From assembly GCA_003514205.1 (NCBI GenBank), contig DORQ01000136.1:613-8548 (forward strand): a stretch of 7,936 nt of DNA, given 5' to 3'. Below the pieces are notes generated by a model. It saw only the letters and a program-made list of their open reading frames with translations. It ran no database searches and was not told the DNA's origin. This document shows, piece after piece, positions 5,607-7,936 of this stretch (its first letter is position 1; the number at the start of each line of letters is the position of its first letter). The DNA is from Acidimicrobiaceae bacterium (GTDB lineage: Bacteria > Actinomycetota > Acidimicrobiia > Acidimicrobiales > Microtrichaceae). The translations under genes were made by a program, and so were the position numbers.

Positions 5607-6775
5607 GCCGAAAGAACCGTCACAACGCTGAACCTGTGGGGAACGCTCCGGGCGTCTCGGCTGAGATGAACGGAATCGCCCGCGCCGATCGTCGAACCAA
5701 GGACCTCGCAAAGCGACTTGTGCCAGGCGAGATCGCAATCATTGATCACGCAGACCTTGACCGCGTCGCCGCAGAGACCTTGGCGGAATCGGGCATTGTG
5801 GCGGTGGTGAACGCTGCGCAGTCGAGCACTGGGCGTTACCCAAACGAGGGTCCGCTGATCTTGCTGCGCGCAGGTATTGCGATTCTTGACGGTGTCGGCA
5901 CGCAGATTATGGATGAGAGTCTGGACGGACGCAGTGTCGTGCTCCGTGGGGATGATCTTGTGATGGAGGGTACGGTCATTGCATCTGGCATCCGACGATC
6001 TGTTCGTGACATCGAGGAAATACACGAACGCTCGCGGGCACAGCTCGGAGCTGAGTTCGTTCGGTTCGTCGAAAACACGGCGGGATACTTCGAGCACAAT
6101 CAGGACCTGCTCTCTGATGATCTAGAAGTTCCGGATGTGGGAATCGATTTCACAAATCGGCATGTGCTGATGGTCGTCCGCGGCCATGACTATCGTGAGG
6201 ATCTGCAACTTCTGGCCGCATCTGGCTACGTTGCAGACCAACGCCCGATCCTCATCGGAGTCGACGGAGGAGCGGATGCTCTCTTGGAGATGGGCATGCG
6301 CCCCGATGTCATTGTGGGCGATTTCGATTCAGTGAACGAGGAAACACTTCGCTGCGGCGCACGGCTCGTCGTTCATGCGTTTCCAGATGGACGAGCGCCA
6401 GGTGCTGAGCGACTCCACGAGCTCGGATTGGATCACCAGCTTTTCAAGGCTTCTGGGACGAGCGAGGACATCGCAATGCTCATGGCGTTTCTTCGCGGCG
6501 CATCGCTCATTGTGGCCGTAGGAACTCACTCGTCCATGGTGGACTTCCTCGACAAGGGCCGTTCCGGGATGGCTTCAACGATCCTGACACGAATGAAGGT
6601 AGGCCCGATTCTCGTCGACGCCAAAGGGGTGAGCCGTCTCTACAACTCACGGCTTCGAAAACGGGACCTTGCGCTCCTCGTGGTTGGTGCTTTGTTGGCT
6701 ATGGCGATCATTATTGTTGCGTCCGAGCCCGCCCGACTCTTGATTCGGACCTTGTGGTCCGACTTCACCGGATAG
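5603..6775 (+). CDS. steA: SteA-like septal protein with thiamin pyrophosphokinase-like fold
   Basis: SteA is an actinobacterial protein (Rv1697 counterpart) linked in Corynebacterium to the septum, where with SteB it is thought to promote cell separation through the peptidoglycan hydrolase RipA. The 390-residue product has a polar basic N-terminal tail and a domain near 30-170 (LVPGEIAIIDHADLDR, then VVNAAQSSTGRYPNEGP). A thiamin pyrophosphokinase-like region follows, with DGGAD at 221-225 and PDVIVGDFDS ending at Ser243. One hydrophobic helix lies at about 356-374 (LALLVVGALLAMAIIIVAS), just after the basic RLRKRD. By the positive-inside rule the large N-terminal part is cytoplasmic and only about 16 residues lie outside. 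It starts at ATG 5603, overlapping the recN stop as ATGA, with AAGG shortly upstream. Despite the TPK-like motifs, it is unlikely to be a thiamin enzyme because of its extra domains, anchor and neighbourhood. Assignment rests on architecture and synteny. Confidence 0.9.
   Translation: MSRKNRHNAEPVGNAPGVSAEMNGIARADRRTKDLAKRLVPGEIAIIDHADLDRVAAETLAESGIVAVVNAAQSSTGRYPNEGPLILLRAGIAILDGVGTQIMDESLDGRSVVLRGDDLVMEGTVIASGIRRSVRDIEEIHERSRAQLGAEFVRFVENTAGYFEHNQDLLSDDLEVPDVGIDFTNRHVLMVVRGHDYREDLQLLAASGYVADQRPILIGVDGGADALLEMGMRPDVIVGDFDSVNEETLRCGARLVVHAFPDGRAPGAERLHELGLDHQLFKASGTSEDIAMLMAFLRGASLIVAVGTHSSMVDFLDKGRSGMASTILTRMKVGPILVDAKGVSRLYNSRLRKRDLALLVVGALLAMAIIIVASEPARLLIRTLWSDFTG
6745..6762 (+). other. 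7-bp GC-rich hairpin at the 3' end of steA
   Basis: TCGGACC (6745-6751) and GGTCCGA (6756-6762) are perfect reverse complements around a 4-base loop, ending 10 bases before the steA stop codon. No T-run follows. It could be a weak U-less terminator or processing site between steA and steB, or simply coding sequence; the structure is real, the role uncertain. The 70-base steA/steB spacer that follows has no other strong signal. Confidence 0.35.
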
Positions 6776-6786
6776 CGGTCAACCTG

Positions 6787-6849
6787 ATGACGCTCATTCG
6801 CTCGTGCCCGCACCCTCACCGCTTCACCTGCAGTAAGGCAGAACAGTGA
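6787..6849 (+). CDS. Possible 20-residue leader ORF overlapping the steB start
   Basis: ATG 6787 opens a 20-codon frame ending in TGA at 6847-6849, so it overlaps the steB GTG (6846) as GTGA, the same junction type used elsewhere in this cluster. The peptide is basic and holds Cys7 and Cys15 with His9 and His11 (CPHPHRFTC), a spacing that could bind a metal. No good ribosome binding site precedes it, and an ORF of this size is easily due to chance. It is listed because of the exact overlap and because the syntenic downstream gene in mycobacteria is linked to copper. Confidence 0.15.
   Translation: MTLIRSCPHPHRFTCSKAEQ
6835..6838 (+). promoter_or_regulatory. Ribosome binding site of steB (AAGG)
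   Basis: AAGG sits 7 bases before GTG 6846 and supports that start. It is short, but no better-placed start or Shine-Dalgarno sequence is seen before the conserved N-terminus. Confidence 0.4.
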
Positions 6850-7936
6850 TCAATCTTCGATTTCACATTGTCAGCATCGTCGCCATCTTCCTGGCGCTCG
6901 CTATTGGTTTGCTGACAGGCACCACGCTGCTCGAAGGCAGCACTGTAAAGGTGTACAAGTCTGCCCAAGAGAGTCTCGACAGAAAGAACGATGCGCTCAG
7001 TGAGCGCAATCAACAGTTGGTGGAGGCGCTCGACGCGTTGGACCGCAATAACAACGTATTTCCCTCAGAGATCCTCCCAGCGCTTGCCAGCACTGATCGA
7101 CTATCTGGCTCAATACTCACGATTGCCTCGCGCGGAATCGACGAGGACACTGTGGCAGTCACCCAGAAGTTGTTGGAGGAAACCGGGGCTGAGTCATTGG
7201 GCGTGATCTGGCTCGACGAGCGCAGCGACACCAGTGACGCAGCGACAGCGAAGACAGTCCTTGATGCGTTGGATCTCCTTGCATCTGGAAAGGACGCCAA
7301 GTCGAAAGTGCTGGACACGGTCGCCGCTGCGCTGCTGAGTGCCACGGGGACTGAGCCCGTATCTCTCGGCGCTGTTACCGTCAGCACCACGACCACCACG
7401 ATCGCTGATAGCTCAGGTACCGGTACAACGGGAGAGCCTGCAGCGAACCCTGAGCCGATACCGGTTCCAGGAATTGAACCCTCCACGGCTGACGACCTTT
7501 TCTCGAAGCTCATCGAAAAGGGAATCGTGGATTGGTCCCCACCTGCAGGTAGTGGGAATCCAACGTTGGTGCTTCCAAAGGCAGCAACCAGAGTGCTCTT
7601 TCTCACCGGGGAAGGCGCTGAGGTAGCACCTAACCGGGTCATCTATCCCTTGATCGAGCGAATGGCGCCAAAGGTCGCTGGTCTGATTATCGCTGAGGTG
7701 GACACACGGCGCGGCACTGTTGAGGCAATCGACAGCGCTACCACAGAACGGCGGGGGTTTGCGGTTGAGTACTTTCGGGGAGACCGCCCTCTTGTCGATC
7801 GAGTGATCACTATCGACAACCTTGATCGCCCATATGGCCAGGTGGCGTTGTTGCTGGCGCTCGCGAGCGAGGAGGCCCTAGCTTCCGGCGCATTGGGGGA
7901 AGAAAAGCCCGCGAGCCGAGCCTACCCCGAGCCTCG
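6846..7936 (+). CDS. steB: SteB / MctB family membrane-anchored protein (3' end cut by window)
   Basis: The counterpart Rv1698 (MctB) has been described as needed for copper tolerance in M. tuberculosis, and corynebacterial SteB works with SteA at the septum. The frame is open for 363 codons to the window end; the stop lies beyond. The N-terminus MINLRFHIVSIVAIFLALAIGLLTGTTLLE is family-typical: a short basic cytoplasmic start, then one membrane helix at about 8-26. A coiled-coil stretch follows at about 36-67 (SAQESLDRKNDALSERNQQL), and the rest should be outside the membrane. The near-terminal block RPYGQVALLLALASEE is the conserved end of the family, so only a few residues are probably missing. 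Residues 178-215 form a Thr/Gly/Pro-rich low-complexity linker (STTTTT, later NPEPIPVPG) that I do not recall in Rv1698. It follows steA after 70 bases and probably shares its transcript. Copper transport versus septal role cannot be decided here. Confidence 0.9.
   Translation, partial: MINLRFHIVSIVAIFLALAIGLLTGTTLLEGSTVKVYKSAQESLDRKNDALSERNQQLVEALDALDRNNNVFPSEILPALASTDRLSGSILTIASRGIDEDTVAVTQKLLEETGAESLGVIWLDERSDTSDAATAKTVLDALDLLASGKDAKSKVLDTVAAALLSATGTEPVSLGAVTVSTTTTTIADSSGTGTTGEPAANPEPIPVPGIEPSTADDLFSKLIEKGIVDWSPPAGSGNPTLVLPKAATRVLFLTGEGAEVAPNRVIYPLIERMAPKVAGLIIAEVDTRRGTVEAIDSATTERRGFAVEYFRGDRPLVDRVITIDNLDRPYGQVALLLALASEEALASGALGEEKPASRAYPEP

Noticed and set aside
5555..6097. 180-codon minus-strand ORF opposite the recN end and steA
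   Set aside because: Same reasoning: shadow of real genes with no domain and no start signal.
6775..6793. Weak bulged stem after the steA stop as a terminator
   Set aside because: Six pairs with a bulge and no T-run; too weak to call.
7010..7642. 210-codon minus-strand ORF opposite steB
   Set aside because: The plus strand carries the family-typical SteB frame; the antisense product is Ser/Val-rich low complexity caused by the Thr-rich linker and biased codons.
1..7936. Mobile element, CRISPR array, tRNA or rRNA
   Set aside because: No transposase or integrase, no evenly spaced direct repeats and no recognisable RNA gene; the window is packed with conserved chromosomal genes on one strand.

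Overview
The window is a housekeeping block from an actinobacterium. The main evidence is gene order: TPR protein, HAD-IIA phosphatase, tlyA, NAD kinase, recN, steA, steB/mctB. This matches the conserved Rv1691-Rv1698 segment of Mycobacterium tuberculosis, recalled from knowledge rather than searched. SteA and SteB are actinobacterial cell-envelope proteins, which supports the assignment. GC is moderate by eye (roughly high fifties percent), lower than mycobacteria or streptomycetes. NAD kinase motifs such as SARGPIVDP instead of the mycobacterial SAGGP form fit a deep lineage such as Acidimicrobiia; that last step is inference.

Layout, all on the + strand. 1-324: 3' end of a TPR protein. 325-419: short intergenic stretch with a candidate -10 box. 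420-1472: class I fructose-bisphosphate aldolase of the FbaB type. 1473-1523: spacer that begins a perfect 13-bp inverted repeat running into the next gene. 1524-2306: HAD-IIA phosphatase. 2303-3082: tlyA. 3079-3939: nadK. 3940-3995: spacer with a candidate -10 box placed for a leaderless recN mRNA. 3996-5606: recN. 5603-6775: steA. 6776-6845: spacer. 6846-7936: steB/mctB, cut by the window end. No rRNA, tRNA, CRISPR array, insertion sequence or transposase was seen.

Three junctions (HAD/tlyA, tlyA/nadK, recN/steA) are 4-base GTGA or ATGA overlaps, so these genes are probably co-transcribed and translationally coupled. The block combines ribosome methylation (TlyA), cofactor supply (NadK), DNA break repair (RecN) and septal envelope functions (SteA, SteB), a grouping kept by synteny rather than one pathway. 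The aldolase is the outsider: it sits between the TPR and HAD genes, which are usually neighbours.

I see no new defence system, mobile element or exotic cluster. The best leads are small: the 13-bp inverted repeat covering the HAD start, the fbaB insertion, a shared TAGCCTGT motif with a likely leaderless recN, a Thr/Pro-rich insert in SteB, and two tiny overlapping ORFs at gene junctions.
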